Positions 1-10,672 are shown, numbered from the stretch's first letter. The stretch is DNA of 64,000 nt from Acidisoma cellulosilyticum (GCF_020621385.1 NZ_JAESVA010000005.1:248001-312000); one strand, 5' to 3'. A program made the numbers and translations. The notes: generated by a model from the letters alone, not told the origin.

Positions 1-445
1 GAACCGACAACGGGCCGGGCGGAAAGTATTTCGAGCCTCAAATGAGACTAGATTTACCCTTGGTTAGCTATTACCGTAATGGTGCCGCGGCGACGCCACT
101 GACTAGGTAAGTCGTCGTAACTCTGAACTGGGTGCGGGGAGGGCCGCAATCTCTCCCCGCCGCGGCGCAACAGGATTTTTCATGTTGACGATGCAACTTG
201 AAAAAAACTTTCCAGAAATATATGACAGATCGTTTCTAGATAAAATCTTTTGATGGAAAGCCATTTTGTTTGCCGTTTTTTTGACGCTAAACGACATCAA
301 ATATGAATAATGCCGATACGATTCAGCGATATCGGCGTTCCTCTTCCAATCATATATCTCTTATTAAGGATTACCGAAGCTCGACCTGCTGTATGGTCTC
401 ATTTATCTGATATGAGTCTCTCAGAATTATATCTGAGGTTCATGA
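1..445. other. Intergenic stretch with no recognised gene
   Basis: No convincing coding frame is seen in these 445 bases. The stretch holds one GC-rich hairpin near 134-160 and an AT-rich approach to the LysR gene. A 65-codon frame on the minus strand at 103-300 has no recognisable motif and was not called. Confidence 0.5.
134..160. terminator. GC-rich hairpin, possible terminator
   Basis: An 8-bp perfect stem GCGGGGAG/CTCCCCGC encloses an 11-base loop. A short T-run follows on the plus strand only 16 bases later (176-180), so this would be an atypical intrinsic terminator. It may end a gene lying left of the window. The stem is seen directly; the role is inferred. Confidence 0.3.
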
Positions 446-1339
446 ATGAGACGTGAGGAGTTGGTCGACCTCAATGCCTTCCTAACGGTCGCCGAGGAGC
501 AGAGTTTTACGCGCGCCGCTGCCAAGCTCGGCACCTCCCAGTCATCGCTGAGCCATACGATCCGGCGGTTGGAAACGCGCTTGGGCGTGCGCCTGCTGAC
601 CCGCACCACGCGGAGCGTCGCGCCGACCGAAGCCGGTGAACGGCTGCTCGGCACGCTCAGGCCGGCGCTGGACAGCATCGGTTCTGAACTCACCTCGCTC
701 AGCGACTTGCGCGACAAGCCGGCCGGGACGATCCGCATCACGACCTCCGAACATGCGACGACGAGCGTGCTTTGGCCAGCGCTGGAGGCATTTCTGCCGC
801 ATTATCCCGATATCCATGTTGAGTTGAGCGTCAATTCCAGCTTCACCGATATCGTGACGGAGCGCTTCGACGCCGGCGTGCGGCTGGGCGAAGCCATTGC
901 CAAGGACATGATTGCGGTGCGCATCGGTCCTGCCTTGCGTATGATCGTGGTCGGCGCGCCGTCCTATTTCGCCAAATATCCGATCCCGCAGACGCCGCAT
1001 GATCTGGCGGATCACCAATGCCTCAACTTTCGTCTGCCGACGTCTGGCGCCCTCTATGCGTGGGAGATGGCGAAGGACGGGCGGGAGTTGCGGGTGCGCG
1101 TGGACGGTCCGCTGGTCTTCAACAATATCAGCATGGTCATGCGCGCCGCACTTGCCGGCTTCGGTCTCGGCTTCGTTATGGAGGATCAGGTCAAGGCCCA
1201 ACTCTCGGACGGAAGCCTGATCGCTGTGCTGGGAGATTGGTGCCCGACCTTCCCCGGTTATCACCTTTATTACCCCAGCCGCCGGCAACCCTCCGCCGCA
1301 TTCGCGCTTCTGGTCGACGCGCTGCGCTATCGCGGCTGA
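446..1339 (+). CDS. LysR-family transcriptional regulator
   Basis: A 297-residue protein, the usual LysR length. The N-terminal winged helix-turn-helix (about residues 1-62) starts with ELVDLNAFLTVAEEQSFTRA and includes the recognition region GTSQSSLSHTIRRLE. The rest is a periplasmic-binding-protein-like effector domain, closest in style to the CrgA/PecT-type group. It lies 136 bp upstream of an aldo/keto reductase on the same strand, so it may control that reductase, the SDR and the exporter that follow. The ATG at 446 sits inside a TTCATGAAT palindrome (439-447) that recurs at 1361, a possible autoregulatory site. The family is clear; the inducer is unknown. Confidence 0.9.
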   Translation: MRREELVDLNAFLTVAEEQSFTRAAAKLGTSQSSLSHTIRRLETRLGVRLLTRTTRSVAPTEAGERLLGTLRPALDSIGSELTSLSDLRDKPAGTIRITTSEHATTSVLWPALEAFLPHYPDIHVELSVNSSFTDIVTERFDAGVRLGEAIAKDMIAVRIGPALRMIVVGAPSYFAKYPIPQTPHDLADHQCLNFRLPTSGALYAWEMAKDGRELRVRVDGPLVFNNISMVMRAALAGFGLGFVMEDQVKAQLSDGSLIAVLGDWCPTFPGYHLYYPSRRQPSAAFALLVDALRYRG

Positions 1340-1360
1340 CGCCTGAGCCGGTTGAGCCCA

Positions 1361-1369
1361 TTCATGAAT
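1361..1369. promoter_or_regulatory. TTCATGAAT palindrome, candidate LysR site
   Basis: The 9-base sequence TTCATGAAT lies between the LysR gene and the aldo/keto reductase. The same 9-mer occurs at 439-447, over the LysR start codon, and at 6045-6053. LysR proteins commonly bind dyads of this size, so it is a candidate operator. This rests only on repetition and position. Confidence 0.25.
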
Positions 1370-1463
1370 AATGGATATCGTTTCATGCGGTTTCAGCTGT
1401 CTAATGAATGAACGAGGCATCCTCTATTGTCCGAACCTGGGCGGTTTTGTGCCGCGACGGTAA

Positions 1464-2489
<1,026 letters not shown>

Positions 2490-2565
2490 ATTAAAGTGCG
2501 GCTGAAAGCCCAGGCACCAGTCATGGTGCTTGGGCTTTCATGTTCAGACAATAAAGGAAGCAGTC

Positions 2566-3306
2566 ATGACACAGAATATCGAAGGCAAGGTCGTCGTCAT
2601 TACCGGCGCCAGCAGCGGGCTGGGTGAAGCCGCCGCTCGGCTGCTGCACGCCCAGGGCGCGAAACTCGTCCTCGGCGCTCGCCGGCTCGATCGGCTTCAG
2701 GCGCTGGCGACCGAACTCGGCCTGCCCGAAGGCGCGGCCATCGAAACCGATGTCACCGACGCAGCGCAGGTCAAGGCGCTGGTGGATGGCGCGGTCGCCC
2801 TGCATGGCCGTGTCGATGTCATCGTCAACAATGCCGGTCTGATGCCGCATTCCCTGTTGGAGCGCGGCAAGATCGAGGATTGGGACAGGATGATCGACGT
2901 CAATATCAAGGGCGTGCTCTACGGCATCAACGCCGCCCTGCCGCCTATGATCGCGCAGAAAAGCGGCCAGATCATCAATGTCTCCTCAGTCGCTGGGCAC
3001 AAAGTTCGTCAGGGCAGCGCGGTCTATGCCGCCACCAAAGCCGCTGTGCGTATGCTCTCCGAAGGGTTGCGCATGGAGATGAAGCCCCATAACATCCGCA
3101 CGACCATCATTTCTCCTGGCGCCGTGACATCCGAACTTCCTGCAAGCGTGACCGATCCGGATGCCGCCAAAAACGTCCAGGCTTTCTACGACGCCTATGC
3201 CATTCCGGCGGATAGCTTCGCCCGCGTCGTGTCCTTCGCCATCAGCCAGCCGGCCGAGGTCGATATCAACGAAATCCTTTTCCGTCCCACCGCACAGGAA
3301 TTTTGA
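2566..3306 (+). CDS. Short-chain dehydrogenase/reductase
   Basis: A 246-residue classical SDR, an NAD(P)-dependent oxidoreductase with a Rossmann fold. The cofactor motif [15 protein letters not shown] is near residue 12, NNAG near 87, and the catalytic Ser and Tyr-x3-Lys fall in [10 protein letters not shown] and YAATKAAV. An ATG further upstream in frame (2530) would add 12 residues, but the ATG at 2566 has an AAGGAAG ribosome site at 2553-2560 and gives the usual SDR start, so it was chosen. The gene ends by overlapping the next gene's ATG by one base (TGATG), which implies coupled translation. The sequence resembles YdfG/clavulanate-dehydrogenase-like SDRs; the substrate is unknown. Confidence 0.92.
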   Translation: MTQNIEGKVVVITGASSGLGEAAARLLHAQGAKLVLGARRLDRLQALATELGLPEGAAIETDVTDAAQVKALVDGAVALHGRVDVIVNNAGLMPHSLLERGKIEDWDRMIDVNIKGVLYGINAALPPMIAQKSGQIINVSSVAGHKVRQGSAVYAATKAAVRMLSEGLRMEMKPHNIRTTIISPGAVTSELPASVTDPDAAKNVQAFYDAYAIPADSFARVVSFAISQPAEVDINEILFRPTAQEF

Positions 3307-4586
3307 TGTCTGCAACGCCGGGTTCTGACACTGATGGCAGTCAGCTTGATCTGACGACTATCGCTATCATGCCCGGCGATAAGGTGGAGGTCGCAAAGCA
3401 CGGGTTGCGCGTGCTGGCGATCCTGAGCGCGCTGATGGGCTTCGCCTCGATATCGACCGATCTTTATCTACCGGCGCTGCCGAGCATGGCGCGGGCCTTG
3501 CGCGCCAGCCCCGGTATGATGGAACTGACGATTTCCGGCTTTCTGGTTGGCTTCAGCCTGGGGCAATTGCTGTGGGGGCCGATCGGCGACCGCTACGGCA
3601 GGCGCATGCCGATCGTCGCGGGGCTTGTCCTGTTCATCATCGGCTCGGTCGGCTGCGCGCTCTCGGATAGCGCCTGGATGATGGTGAGTTGGCGTGTCGT
3701 CCAGGCGGTTGGCGCCTGCGCCAGCGTGGTTCTGGCCCGCGCCATCGTGCGGGATCTGTATGAAGGCGCGCGAGCCGCGCAGATGCTGTCCACACTCATC
3801 ACCGTCATGGCGATCGCGCCGCTGCTGGGACCCATTCTCGGCGGACAGATTTTGATCTTCTCGTCCTGGCCGACGATCTTCTGGCTCCTTGGCGTCATGG
3901 GCGCGCTGACGCTCGCCGCTGTTCTGACGCTGCCGGAGACGCTGGCGCCCGAACGGCGCAACCATCAGCCGCTGGGCCGGGCGATGCTGCATTATCTGAC
4001 GCTGGTGCGACGGCCGCAATTGCTGGGCTATGCCGGGGCGGTCGGCTTCTATTACGGCGGCTTGTACGCCTATCTGGCCGGCACGCCCTTCGCCTATATC
4101 ACCTATCACCATCTGCGCCCTCAGCTTTATGGGCTGGTCTTCGGCACCGGCATCATCGGCATCATGGCGACCAATGTCATCAATGCGCGGATCGTCGCGC
4201 GCTTTGGCGGCACGCGCCTGATGCGTATGGGCACGGCGGTCGCGGCTGTGTCGGCTCTGGTGATCGGCCTTGACGCCTGGACCGGTTGGGGCGGTCTGGC
4301 CGGGCTCGCCTTGCCGCTCTTCGTCTTTATCGGCATCGCCGGCTTTATCGTCGCCAACGCCATCGCGGGCGCGCTGATGCAATCGCCGGAACGTGCGGGT
4401 ACCGTGTCGGCTCTGGTCGGTGCGATCCAATATGGCAGCGGTATCATCAGCTCTGGCCTCGTCGGGGCCTTCGCCGATGGCACGCCCTGGCCCATGGGCG
4501 GCGTCATTCTGCTATGCGGCCTCGGCAGTCTGGCCTGCGCCTGGCTGCTTGTGCCGGCACCGGGAAAGATCCGCGCCACCGTTTGA
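3306..4586 (+). CDS. MFS drug exporter, Bcr/CflA type
   Basis: A 426-residue inner-membrane exporter with about 12 hydrophobic segments. The DHA1 (Bcr/CflA) signature is clear: ISTDLYLPALPSMARAL in the first helix and the motif-A loop GPIGDRYGRRMPIVAG between helices 2 and 3. This family exports drugs and small metabolites by proton antiport. The gene shares its first base with the SDR stop codon, so it is the last member of the short LysR-AKR-SDR-MFS cluster. A hydrophilic leader of about 35 residues precedes the first helix, so an internal start is possible. The substrate is unknown. Confidence 0.9.
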   Translation: MSATPGSDTDGSQLDLTTIAIMPGDKVEVAKHGLRVLAILSALMGFASISTDLYLPALPSMARALRASPGMMELTISGFLVGFSLGQLLWGPIGDRYGRRMPIVAGLVLFIIGSVGCALSDSAWMMVSWRVVQAVGACASVVLARAIVRDLYEGARAAQMLSTLITVMAIAPLLGPILGGQILIFSSWPTIFWLLGVMGALTLAAVLTLPETLAPERRNHQPLGRAMLHYLTLVRRPQLLGYAGAVGFYYGGLYAYLAGTPFAYITYHHLRPQLYGLVFGTGIIGIMATNVINARIVARFGGTRLMRMGTAVAAVSALVIGLDAWTGWGGLAGLALPLFVFIGIAGFIVANAIAGALMQSPERAGTVSALVGAIQYGSGIISSGLVGAFADGTPWPMGGVILLCGLGSLACAWLLVPAPGKIRATV

Positions 4587-4641
4587 AGCGGCGATGCGGT
4601 TGCCTCATCAAACCGCGCCTGCGGTCATGCCGGCACCATAT

Positions 4642-4681
4642 AAAAAGCGGCGGGGCTGCCTGTCGCAAGCGACCCCGCCGC
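4642..4681 (-). terminator. Rho-independent terminator of the alcohol dehydrogenase
   Basis: Read on the minus strand, a 9-bp stem GCGGCGGGG/CCCCGCCGC (4647-4655 with 4673-4681) is followed at once by a run of five T. It lies 40 bp past the alcohol dehydrogenase stop and between two converging genes, so it may also slow transcription from the MFS gene. Confidence 0.75.
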
Positions 4682-4720
4682 CGTTCAACGATAGATAATC
4701 AGAGCAGTGTCAGCCCGGCT

Positions 4721-5773
4721 TCAGGCGGCTGCGGGCAGGGACGCCATGTCGATGACGAAGCGGTAGCGCACATCCGCCCGCTCCATCCGCTCGAAGGCCG
4801 CATTGATCTCATCCATGCGGATCATCTCGCAATCCGGCAGGATGCCCTTCTTGGCGCAGAAATCGAGCATCTCCTGCGTCTCGGCGATGCCACCGATGGG
4901 GGAGCCCGCAACCCGGCGGCGGCCCATCAGAAGCGGGACCGTGCTGGCTTCGTCCAGCGGACCGACCTGACCGACCAGGACCAGCGTGGCGTCGACATCA
5001 AGCAGCCAAGTATAAGGTGTGATGTCGTGCTTCACCGGCACGGTATCGATGATGAGTTCGAAGCGGTTGGCCGCCGCTGCCATGGCGCCAGCGTCGCTGG
5101 AGACCAGGAAGTGGTCGGCCCCCAAGGCGCGGGCATCGGCTTCCTTATCGGCGCTGCGGCTGATGACCGTCACATCCGCGCCGAGACCGACGGCGAGCTT
5201 CACCGCCATATGACCGAGGCCGCCGAGGCCGATGACACCGACCTTGCTGCCCGGACCCACATTCCAGGTGCGGAGCGGCGAATAGGTGGTGATGCCAGCG
5301 CAAAGCAGCGGCGCCGCGCGGGACAGGTCCATGCCTTCCGGCAAGCGGAGGGCGAATTCTTCCCGCACCACCAGTTGCTTGGAATAGCCGCCGCGCGTGA
5401 TGTCACCCGTGATGCGGTCCGGGCTGTTATAGGTCTGGGTATTGCCGACGCGGCAAAGCTGTTCCTCGCCCTTGCGGCACTGGTCGCAGCTCATGCAGCT
5501 ATCGACCATGCAGCCGACCGCGACATGATCGCCGACCTTATAGGTCGTCACGTCGCTGCCGATTTCGATGACGCGGCCGACGATCTCATGCCCCGGCACG
5601 ATCGGATATTGGCTCCAGCCCCAGTCATTGCGGGCCTGATGCAGGTCGGAATGGCAGATGCCGCTATACAGCACCTCCATCACGATATCATTCGCGCGCG
5701 GGGCGCGGCGGTCGAAGCTGAAGGGCTCAAGAGGAGTATCGCAGCGAAGCGCTGCATAGGCTGACGTTTTCAT
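4721..5773 (-). CDS. Zinc-dependent alcohol dehydrogenase, YahK/CAD type
   Basis: A 350-residue medium-chain dehydrogenase that reduces aldehydes with NADPH or oxidises primary alcohols. The catalytic zinc site is shown by CHSDLH and GHE near residues 40-65. The structural zinc site is four Cys in CMVDSCMSCDQCRKGEEQLC near 95-110. The Rossmann motif GLGGLGHMA is near 180. The frame is open upstream to 5914, but the ATG at 5773 has a GGAAG ribosome site and matches the family start, and the upstream part overlaps the promoter. The gene converges on the MFS exporter and ends in a terminator. It is related to E. coli YahK and plant cinnamyl alcohol dehydrogenases. Confidence 0.93.
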   Translation of the reverse strand: MKTSAYAALRCDTPLEPFSFDRRAPRANDIVMEVLYSGICHSDLHQARNDWGWSQYPIVPGHEIVGRVIEIGSDVTTYKVGDHVAVGCMVDSCMSCDQCRKGEEQLCRVGNTQTYNSPDRITGDITRGGYSKQLVVREEFALRLPEGMDLSRAAPLLCAGITTYSPLRTWNVGPGSKVGVIGLGGLGHMAVKLAVGLGADVTVISRSADKEADARALGADHFLVSSDAGAMAAAANRFELIIDTVPVKHDITPYTWLLDVDATLVLVGQVGPLDEASTVPLLMGRRRVAGSPIGGIAETQEMLDFCAKKGILPDCEMIRMDEINAAFERMERADVRYRFVIDMASLPAAA

Positions 5774-5885
5774 AGATCTTCCCGAGTCTGGTGTGGGTGC
5801 GATGGCACCCTTGGCGTGCTTGCGGTTCAGGCTGGTGACTTTGCCTTGCCGGCTGGCATGACATGATCGGAGAATTGACCCGGTT

Positions 5886-5914
5886 CTTATACGGAGGGTT
5901 CCTCCGTTTATCAA
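5886..5914 (-). promoter_or_regulatory. Promoter with operator in its spacer
   Basis: On the minus strand TTGATA (5909-5914) and TATAAG (5886-5891) are separated by exactly 17 bases, a good sigma-70 promoter for the alcohol dehydrogenase 113 bp downstream. The spacer contains the dyad ACGGAGG-AAC-CCTCCGT (5891-5907) with perfect 7-bp arms. A repressor bound there would block RNA polymerase, as many TetR-family repressors do. No TetR gene is present in the window. The promoter and palindrome are seen; the regulator is inferred. Confidence 0.7.
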
Positions 5915-6778
5915 GGGGGGTTAAGCTCGCCTGGCCAGTCTTTACGGTGCTGGCGCCGGACATAAGGTTTATCCGCTCGGCTAGATTGTCAGCCTAAGGC
6001 CCGAGGCATTAGCCATTATAATCTGCATGAAGCTATGCTCAGAATTCATGAATGCTGCCCCGGCGTTTTAATCTCTGCCGTCGCGTCATTGTCGGGACCG
6101 TTCGGGAACCGCGCGTCTATCGTCCAAGGACCGGTGCAGAATGGGTTTCGAGAACCGATAAGGCGCCTCATTCAGACGAGGTCAGATTTTTCATCATGAA
6201 TCATTTCGAATACTGTCCGTTTTACTGATTCATTACACAATAAATCGGATATCCGGCAATATGACTGACGTAATGTCCAGATTGGACGCCAGGGCAGGGA
6301 CCCGATGCGGTTTAGGCTAGGTCTGGTCCTGCTCGCTTAGCCGCGATCCGAAGGGGCGGCTGCCGCCTTGCGAAGGGCCAGCGCGCTTGACCCGATCGAT
6401 CCTCGTCCGGCCCATTTCTGATCCAATAACAATCGCTTATTGATTTCGATCGGAAACGAGATAGCGTCGATCAGGGAATTCGAAGTGGGACTGTCATTTC
6501 CCGGATGAGATGAAGGGGATGTTGTGTTACAAACCAAGCGCCCCTTGTCGGTCAGCAACCTTTCTTTTGCCCCTTGGTTAGAAATCCTTAAGTGGCGCCC
6601 CAATCGGGGGGTAAACTTGACTCAACACTTAGCCCTGGCGGTGGGTCTAATCCTAAGAGAGGATGCATTTTCATAGGGGGTTACTAACTCTGGTTGCGTA
6701 GCCTTTAGGCAGGACGCCGCTTATATTTCTCTCAGCATGAAGGCCAATTGAGGCAGTTGCTGAGACAGGAATTGCGGA
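5915..6778. other. Long intergenic region without a recognised gene
   Basis: No supported gene is seen in these roughly 860 bases. An 88-codon minus-strand frame (6337-6603) has no motif or ribosome site. TTCATGAAT occurs at 6045-6053 and a related TCATGAAT at 6194-6201. The region is less GC-rich than its neighbours and could hold regulatory sites for the FemAB-like gene or a decayed gene. Confidence 0.5.
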
Positions 6779-7804
6779 ATGTCCCAGACATTGACGGCGG
6801 AAGCGCCAGCATTGCGCCTTGGCGGCAAGCCAGCCAGTGAGGGGAAGACGGTGAGGGTGCTTCAGCGGTCCGACCCGGTTATGCCGAATGCGACGATTTT
6901 CCATGAGCCTTGGTGGTTGGCGGCGGCAAGCGACGGCGCCTATCGGGAAGCGTCGGTCACCGTCGACAATATAATCACCGCGCGTCTGCCTTATCTGCCG
7001 CTACGCAAGTTCGGCGGGCAGACAGCGTTGGTCATGCCCGCGATGACGCATGTCCTGGGCCCGTCCATTACCCCTGACCTGCCGGGCGGGGAGGTCAGCC
7101 GCGCGCTCCGCGAATTTTCGCTATGCAGTGAATTGATCGAGCAACTTCCGAAGGCGTCCCATATCTGGTTCGCGATGCACCGGAAGGTAACAAACACCCT
7201 CCCTTTCGAGGCCGCCGGCTTCGATCTTGGCGTGCGATTCACCTCCGAGATTGCACCCGATAAGCGCGACGTAATCTGGCGCCGGATGCGGGACAAGACC
7301 CGCAACGTCATTCGCCGCGCCGAAGAAAATCTGACGGTGGAGCCGATTGAAGACGCGACCGTGTTTTTTGAGTTCTACAGGGAAAATCTGCGAAGCCGTG
7401 GCCAGTCCAGCAACTATGATCTCGATCTTTGCCGGACCGTGATGCAGGCCTGCATCGACCGTCAGCGCGGCCGTATCATCGCGGCCGTCGATCAGACAGG
7501 CGCCCCACAGGCGGCCATTTTCACGGCTTGGGACGATGAGGCCGAATATTACCTGATGTCGACCTATGCTCCCAATTCCGGCAATGGCGCGACCAGCCTG
7601 CTGATCTGGGCAGCGCTTCAGGTTGCGGCGGCCGAAGGGCGGGTCTTCGACATGGACGGGGTGCATTCCAACAGCAATCGCCTGCTCATCACCGGATTCG
7701 GCGGTACGCTCAAACCCCGCTATCTGGTGAGCACGAGCTCACCCTTATTCCAGGCGGCGCAATTCCTGAAAAAGACGACCCTGGGGCGCCTTCGCGCCGG
7801 TTAG
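6779..7804 (+). CDS. FemAB/GNAT-like acyltransferase
   Basis: A 341-residue soluble protein resembling the FemAB-related GNAT group (Acetyltransf_6) often linked to polysaccharide or cell-envelope synthesis. Supporting segments are IFHEPWWLAAA near residue 40, a Trp/Arg-rich stretch RRMRDKTRNVIRRAEE near 175 typical of the linker before the second GNAT fold, and YYLMSTYAPNSGNGATSLLI near 265 in the acyl-CoA-binding region. The end, FDMDGVHSNSNRLLITGFGG, matches the last conserved block of this group. It stands alone between a long intergenic region and an MFS exporter. The acyl donor and acceptor are unknown. Confidence 0.75.
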   Translation: MSQTLTAEAPALRLGGKPASEGKTVRVLQRSDPVMPNATIFHEPWWLAAASDGAYREASVTVDNIITARLPYLPLRKFGGQTALVMPAMTHVLGPSITPDLPGGEVSRALREFSLCSELIEQLPKASHIWFAMHRKVTNTLPFEAAGFDLGVRFTSEIAPDKRDVIWRRMRDKTRNVIRRAEENLTVEPIEDATVFFEFYRENLRSRGQSSNYDLDLCRTVMQACIDRQRGRIIAAVDQTGAPQAAIFTAWDDEAEYYLMSTYAPNSGNGATSLLIWAALQVAAAEGRVFDMDGVHSNSNRLLITGFGGTLKPRYLVSTSSPLFQAAQFLKKTTLGRLRAG

Positions 7805-7985
7805 ACCGCCCGGATCGCGCGCAAAGCAAAGTAAAGGGAAGGGTGCTGCCGATAAGCCGCAGCCAGAACTTCGCGTAAAACGCGCGCCGGCCGATTAGCC
7901 CATAAGAATAGAGCCTCTGCTGGACAGGCCAGGATTGATCGGCGATAGAAAGGCCAAATCCCGACAGCAAAATAGGCCAGACCGC

Positions 7986-9200
7986 ATGCGCATTCCGCCG
8001 CAATCACCGCTATTCGTCATTCTGCTGGGCGCTATGTCTGCCATGCCGCCCCTGGCGACGGATCTCGGTCTGCCGGCGCTTGGGCATATTGCGACGGCCT
8101 TTCATACGACAGCAGGCTTGAGCGGATTGACGATCAGCCTGTTTATGGCGGGGTTCGCGGCGACGCCGCTGATCTATGGCCCGCTCTCCGACCGCTATGG
8201 CCGCAAACCGGTGCTCATGACCGGGTTGCTGGTCTTCGCACTGGCCTCGCTGCTCTGTGCCTTGGCCCCTTCGATCGAAACGCTGCTGATCGCCCGGCTG
8301 CTGGAAGGCGCGGGGGCCGGGGCCGGAATCACCATGGCCTTCGCGATCGTCCGCGACCTTTTCTCGGGCAACGCCGCACGCACACGCTTGTCCATGGTGA
8401 CGGTCGTCATCAATTTCGCGCCTGTCATCGCGCCGAGCCTGGGGGCGGCCATTCTTGCTCTCACCGATTGGCGCGGCATCTACGCGGCCCTGGCCGTCAT
8501 CGCCTTCATCGTCGTGGTGGTGAGTTTCTTCGGTTATGGGGAATCCCGCGATCCTGAGACCGTCGGCTCATCCGGCAGTCTGATCTCAGGATACCGCCGT
8601 CTGCTCGGTAACCGCGCTTGCGTCGGGAATTTCCTCGTCTACGGCTTCGGGTTCGGCAGCGCCTTCGCCTATATTTCGGGGTCTTCCCTCGTGCTTATCG
8701 GCCTCTATCACGTCACCCCGGCGCAATATGCGCTGCTCTTCGCCTGCACGGCGCTCGGTATCGTTTTTGGTGCGACGATCAATGGCTGGCTGAGCGCACG
8801 CGGCGCGCATCATCTGCCCATGCTGCCGATGGGGATTGGCTGCCTCATTCTCGTCACGGCGATTTTGACAGCGCTTTCATTGACCGGCTCGGTGCGGCTT
8901 ACGGTCGTCATGCCGCTGTTCTTTCTGGTGACCTTCTGCTTCGGCATTATCGCGCCCAATGCCAGCCACGGCACGCTCGATCCGATCCCCGAGGTCGCGG
9001 GTGTCGGCGCAGCCGTTCTGGCCTCCTTCCAGATGATCTGCGCTGCGGTATCCAGCGCAATCGCATCGCTGCTCTTTGTCGAATTCGGCCTCGCGGCTAT
9101 CGCGACCGTCATGCTCGTCTTCGCCATTGCGGCGGGGCTCGCATGTCTGGTCGTGCCGCGCCAGGGCAAGCCGCATACGGTGGAGGCTGCCGGCGCCTGA
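7986..9200 (+). CDS. MFS multidrug exporter, Bcr/CflA type
   Basis: A 404-residue inner-membrane transporter with about 12 hydrophobic helices. PPLATDLGLPALGHIA in helix 1 and YGPLSDRYGRKPVLMTG between helices 2 and 3 are the DHA1 hallmarks, with RLLEGAGAGAG and IVRDLF in helices 4-5. Its likely job is proton-driven export of a drug or metabolite. A start 51 bases upstream is open, but the ATG at 7986 places the first helix correctly and gives the usual length. It is a second copy of the type found at 3.3 kb, though the two differ widely. No regulator is adjacent. Confidence 0.9.
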   Translation: MRIPPQSPLFVILLGAMSAMPPLATDLGLPALGHIATAFHTTAGLSGLTISLFMAGFAATPLIYGPLSDRYGRKPVLMTGLLVFALASLLCALAPSIETLLIARLLEGAGAGAGITMAFAIVRDLFSGNAARTRLSMVTVVINFAPVIAPSLGAAILALTDWRGIYAALAVIAFIVVVVSFFGYGESRDPETVGSSGSLISGYRRLLGNRACVGNFLVYGFGFGSAFAYISGSSLVLIGLYHVTPAQYALLFACTALGIVFGATINGWLSARGAHHLPMLPMGIGCLILVTAILTALSLTGSVRLTVVMPLFFLVTFCFGIIAPNASHGTLDPIPEVAGVGAAVLASFQMICAAVSSAIASLLFVEFGLAAIATVMLVFAIAAGLACLVVPRQGKPHTVEAAGA

Positions 9201-9346
9201 GCCGGCCGTGCCTGAGTTGGCTCAGATTGACGACGCATAGGGGGCTTTAAGGACACGCAGATCGCCGGCGCTGGATTTTTTCGGCGCTCGCGCCCATTCT
9301 CCTCGTCAAGCCCGGGCAAGCGGGCAGCGACAGGGGAAGAACCAGG

Positions 9347-10672
9347 ATGGCCAATTTTGCCGGAACCGCCAGGCCCTTGGCGGTCACTACCGCATCGCCG
9401 CGCATAAAATCCATTCAGCGCTGGGCGCTGAGCCTTCTGGTGCTGAGCGGCGTGATCAATTACGTGGACCGCGCGACGCTGGCCGTCGCCAATATCTTCA
9501 TCCAGCATGATCTGCATATCTCGGTCGGCAGCATGGGCGTGCTGCTCTCTGCCTTTCTCTGGGCCTATGCTTTTTCGCAGTTGCCGGTAGGCGGTCTGAT
9601 CGACAGGCTGGGGCCAAGGCTGTTGCTCGGTCTCGGCATGTTCCTGTGGTCGCTTGCGCAATTGCTGGGCGGTGTTGTCGGCTCCTTCCAGGAATTCATC
9701 ATCGCCCGCGTTCTGCTGGGCGTGGGGGAGGCGCCGCAATTCCCCTCCGGCGCGCGCGTCGTGCGGGACTGGTTCAATATCCGCAGTCGCGGAACGGCGA
9801 GCGGGATATTCAACTGCGCGTCCTCGCTCGGCAGCTTCGTCGCAGTGCCTTTGCTTACCTTCCTGATGCTGACCTTCAACTGGCGCTGGATGTTCATCAT
9901 CATGGGCATCGTCGGCATCATCTTTGCGCTGATCTGGTGGATGACGCATCGCGACCCCTTGCAGGTTGATCTGACGCCGGCGGAGCTTGCCTATCTCACG
10001 GAAGGGGATGAGACCGGGCATGTGCAGCGTGCGACCTGGGCGGATTGGAAGTCGCTGTTTTCCTATCGCACCACCTGGGGGCTGATGGCCGGTTATTTCG
10101 GCACGATCTACGCCTTGTGGATCTTCACGGCCTGGCTGCCGTTTTATCTGGAGCATGACCGGCATATAAGCGTGTCCAAGACCGGTCTGCTTGCCTCGAT
10201 CCCCTTCTTCTGGGGGGTGGTCGGCGGGTTGCTCGGCGGCTGGATCACGGATTTCCTGGTGCGCCGCGGCGTCTCGCCCATGGGCAGCCGCAAATATCCG
10301 ATGCTGGTCGGGCTGGTCGGCATGGCAGTCTTCACCGGCCTTACCGCTATCGCGCCCAGTAATACGCTGGCGCTCGTCTTCATTTCCTGCGTGTTGTTTC
10401 TGTCCTATATTTGCAGCAGTACGGCCTGGGCGATGGCGGCGGTCGCGGCGCCCAGCAATTGCACGGCCTCCCTTGGCGCCATCCAGAATTTCGGCGGCTA
10501 TTTCGGTGGCGCGCTGGCGCCGCTCGTCACCGGGATGATCGTGCAGCGCACGGGTGGTTTCGCGCCCGCGCTTTATGTCGGTGCGGCCATCGCCCTGGTC
10601 GCGGCACTGCTTTATGGCGTGATGGTCGGGAAGCCAATTACCTTGCGGCAGGGGGTAAGGTCTGACGCGTGA
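9347..10672 (+). CDS. MFS transporter, anion:cation symporter family
   Basis: A 441-residue inner-membrane protein with about 12 helices. It resembles the ACS family (hexuronate, glucarate, galactonate and phthalate importers): VINYVDRATLAVAN in helix 1, LPVGGLIDRLGPR after helix 2, and GVGEAPQFPSGARVVRDWF in helix 4, the latter a strong ACS signature. Unlike the two exporters upstream it is probably an importer of an organic acid. The ATG follows a purine-rich site (CAGGGGAAGAACCAGG). No catabolic gene for sugar acids lies next to it, so its substrate cannot be inferred from context. Confidence 0.9.
   Translation: MANFAGTARPLAVTTASPRIKSIQRWALSLLVLSGVINYVDRATLAVANIFIQHDLHISVGSMGVLLSAFLWAYAFSQLPVGGLIDRLGPRLLLGLGMFLWSLAQLLGGVVGSFQEFIIARVLLGVGEAPQFPSGARVVRDWFNIRSRGTASGIFNCASSLGSFVAVPLLTFLMLTFNWRWMFIIMGIVGIIFALIWWMTHRDPLQVDLTPAELAYLTEGDETGHVQRATWADWKSLFSYRTTWGLMAGYFGTIYALWIFTAWLPFYLEHDRHISVSKTGLLASIPFFWGVVGGLLGGWITDFLVRRGVSPMGSRKYPMLVGLVGMAVFTGLTAIAPSNTLALVFISCVLFLSYICSSTAWAMAAVAAPSNCTASLGAIQNFGGYFGGALAPLVTGMIVQRTGGFAPALYVGAAIALVAALLYGVMVGKPITLRQGVRSDA

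Noticed and set aside
4286..5764. 492-codon plus-strand frame over the MFS end and the alcohol dehydrogenase
   Set aside because: Spans two real genes in the wrong frame and crosses their terminator region.
6337..6603. 88-codon minus-strand frame in the long intergenic region
   Set aside because: No motif, no ribosome site and no partner gene.
7801..8007. 68-codon minus-strand frame resembling the end of an envelope protein
   Set aside because: Plausible composition but no recognisable family, and it overlaps the start of the MFS gene; not enough support.
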